Of a DNA stretch of 6,820 bases, positions 6,107 through 6,820 are shown piece by piece. The position numbers and the translations under genes were made by a program. This DNA is from JABMPO01 sp964539785 (GTDB lineage Bacteria > Fidelibacterota > Marinisomatia > Marinisomatales > TCS56). Within the stretch, counting starts at the first letter, position 1. Each line of letters begins with the position of its first letter. The stretch spans positions 1 to 6,820 of the forward strand of contig CAZIJQ010000087.1 in the NCBI GenBank assembly GCA_964539785.1. The letters are read 5' to 3'. The notes under the pieces are model-generated. The model was not told where the DNA came from and did no database searches. It was given only the letters and a program-made list of their open reading frames with translations.

Positions 6107-6506
6107 ATTCATGACCGCGTTCCATATTCAAGTGGAGAAAAAAACGGTTCGTCAATTTGGTCTTATACTGGCCGTATTGGTGCTAGGATATTTTTTAATC
6201 CACGGTTGGAGAACCGGTTCTTATCAAGCTCCGGGAATTATTATCAGCATTTTGATCGCGACAATGGCATTATTTATCCCCCAAGCTTTATATGTAATCT
6301 ATATCCCCTGGATGGTTATAGTTCGTATCCTGGGATTTATTATTATGCATTTCTTATTAGTGCTGATTTTTTTTCTTATTTTTACACCACTGGGATTGGT
6401 CAAACGACTTTTCGGGTATGACCCGTTACGACGACAGCGACAGGACGGAAGCTACTGGCTTATCCGCCAGACCAAGGATCAAACTAATATGGAAAGGATG
6501 TTTTAA
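6093..6506 (+). CDS. SxtJ-like membrane protein
   Basis: Protein of 137 residues with a short cytoplasmic N-terminus and probable hydrophobic membrane spans near residues 22-38, 47-64 and 70-97 (the last may be two spans or one long one). The conserved tail has TPLGLVKRLFGYDPL (98-112), then SYW (120-122) and a terminal phenylalanine, the pattern of SxtJ proteins found beside SxtI-type carbamoyltransferases. No biochemical function is established for the family. The constant pairing suggests it anchors or partners the carbamoyltransferase at the membrane, which is inference. The start at 6093 lies inside the end of the carbamoyltransferase and has GGAG eight bases upstream; ATG at 6111 is a weaker alternative. 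Its stop codon shares one base with the start of the next gene. Confidence 0.85.
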   Translation: MNWTKFMTAFHIQVEKKTVRQFGLILAVLVLGYFLIHGWRTGSYQAPGIIISILIATMALFIPQALYVIYIPWMVIVRILGFIIMHFLLVLIFFLIFTPLGLVKRLFGYDPLRRQRQDGSYWLIRQTKDQTNMERMF

Positions 6507-6664
6507 TGTCCAAGTTAGCTGTGCTAAAAGAATTCTGGGCCTACATGAAAGTCCGGAAAAAATGGTGGTTGGGTCCTATTATTATAATTTTATTGTTGCT
6601 GGGGATTATTGCGGTATTAGCCGAAGGATCGGCTTTGGCACCGTTTATTTACACTATTTTTTAA
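6506..6664 (+). CDS. DUF5989 (SxtK-like) small membrane protein, 52 aa
   Basis: A 52-residue protein starting at ATG 6506, whose A is the last base of the preceding TAA (TAATG junction), with GGAAAGGA about ten bases upstream. The N-terminus (KEFWAYMKVRKKWWLGP, 8-24) is basic and aromatic. It leads into a single hydrophobic span at about 22-39, then EGSALAPFIYTIF (40-52) to the end. This layout, including the AEGSALAPFIYT tail, is that of the DUF5989 family, the third member of the carbamoyltransferase-SxtJ-SxtK set. Function is unknown. The overlapping starts and stops indicate coordinated translation of all three, so a membrane complex around the carbamoyltransferase is the simplest guess. 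It is easily missed by gene callers because of its size. Confidence 0.88.
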   Translation: MSKLAVLKEFWAYMKVRKKWWLGPIIIILLLLGIIAVLAEGSALAPFIYTIF

Positions 6665-6676
6665 TGTTCATTACCC

Positions 6677-6703
6677 TCCTGCAGGACGTCACACCCTGCA
6701 GGA
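6677..6703. terminator. stem-loop between convergent genes, possible bidirectional terminator
   Basis: TCCTGCAGG (6677-6685) pairs perfectly with CCTGCAGGA (6695-6703) around the nine-base loop ACGTCACAC. It starts 12 bases after the stop of the DUF5989 gene and ends 16 bases before the stop of the converging gene, where a shared terminator would be expected. There is no clear T tract on the plus strand. On the minus strand the CTTTT lies on the entering side. It may therefore be an mRNA 3'-end stabilising or Rho-assisted structure rather than a classical intrinsic terminator. Confidence 0.5.
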
Positions 6704-6719
6704 AAAGTAGAAATAATGT

Positions 6720-6820
6720 TTATCCTGATTCTTTAAGTTGATTATAAAACAGCTGTGCGTTTGGAAAGTTGTGTCCGTAATTTTCTGTACTTTTGATAAA
6801 AGGGCCATGGCCTTCTAAAT
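6720..6820 (-). CDS. 3' end of an unrecognised convergent gene (partial)
   Basis: On the minus strand a frame open from the window edge encodes 32 residues, LEGHGPFIKSTENYGHNF followed by PNAQLFYNQLKESG, and ends at TAA (6720-6722). The composition is protein-like. The frame stops just before the stem-loop, as a convergent gene should. The other two minus frames close at an early TAG next to the window edge or after about 25 codons. The fragment is too short to assign a family. It is called from context, composition and the open frame only; a chance reading frame of this length cannot be excluded. Confidence 0.5.
   Translation of the reverse strand, partial: LEGHGPFIKSTENYGHNFPNAQLFYNQLKESG

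Noticed and set aside
4283..6664. Saxitoxin biosynthesis cluster
   Set aside because: Only the carbamoyltransferase and its two small membrane partners are shared. The polyketide-like SxtA and other toxin genes are absent, and the cassette is known from many non-toxic bacteria.
6418..6741. Plus-strand frame of 107 codons crossing the end of the operon
   Set aside because: It overlaps the SxtJ-like gene, the DUF5989 gene and the stem-loop in another frame; the overlapping genes have family motifs and it has none.

Overview
The window reads as chromosomal DNA from a free-living, probably anaerobic or microaerophilic bacterium. A tRNA-Lys and a secreted esterase lie on the minus strand. Diverging from them is a six-gene plus-strand operon, followed by the tail of a converging gene. 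GC content looks moderate. There are no phage, transposon or CRISPR features. A secreted CBM20-type esterase, a corrinoid methyltransferase module and a carbamoyltransferase/SxtJ/DUF5989 set together suggest an environmental heterotroph, perhaps a Calditrichota/Marinimicrobia-like or deltaproteobacterial lineage. This placement is only an inference; nothing in the window fixes the taxon.

Layout. 10-82 (-): tRNA-Lys(UUU) without encoded CCA. 83-279: noncoding, with a weak tRNA promoter and several short palindromes. 280-1422 (-): exported alpha/beta-hydrolase esterase with an N-terminal starch-binding-like domain. 1423-1529: divergent intergenic region. 1530-2657 (+): URO-D-fold methyltransferase of the corrinoid-dependent type. 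2703-3545 (+): archaeal-type thymidylate synthase homologue with the main catalytic residues intact. 3603-4229 (+): MtaC/MttC-type corrinoid protein. 4283-6106 (+): NodU/CmcH/SxtI-family carbamoyltransferase. 6093-6506 (+): SxtJ-like membrane protein. 6506-6664 (+): 52-residue DUF5989 (SxtK-like) membrane protein. 6677-6703: strong stem-loop between convergent genes. 6720-6820 (-): 3' end of an unrecognised gene.

How the genes may work together. The URO-D methyltransferase and the corrinoid protein form a classical methyl-transfer pair: the first demethylates a substrate and the second carries the methyl group on cobalt. The usual third partner, a corrinoid:tetrahydrofolate methyltransferase, is absent from the window. 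In its place, between the two components, sits a thymidylate synthase homologue, an enzyme fold that binds a folate and a pyrimidine nucleotide. The same operon continues into a carbamoyltransferase and the two small membrane proteins that often accompany SxtI-like carbamoyltransferases. The combination of corrinoid methyl transfer, TS-fold chemistry and O-carbamoylation is the most unusual thing here. It could be a methyl-group utilisation system with a new folate-linked acceptor, or a biosynthetic pathway for a methylated and carbamoylated small molecule or nucleotide. The sequence alone cannot decide.
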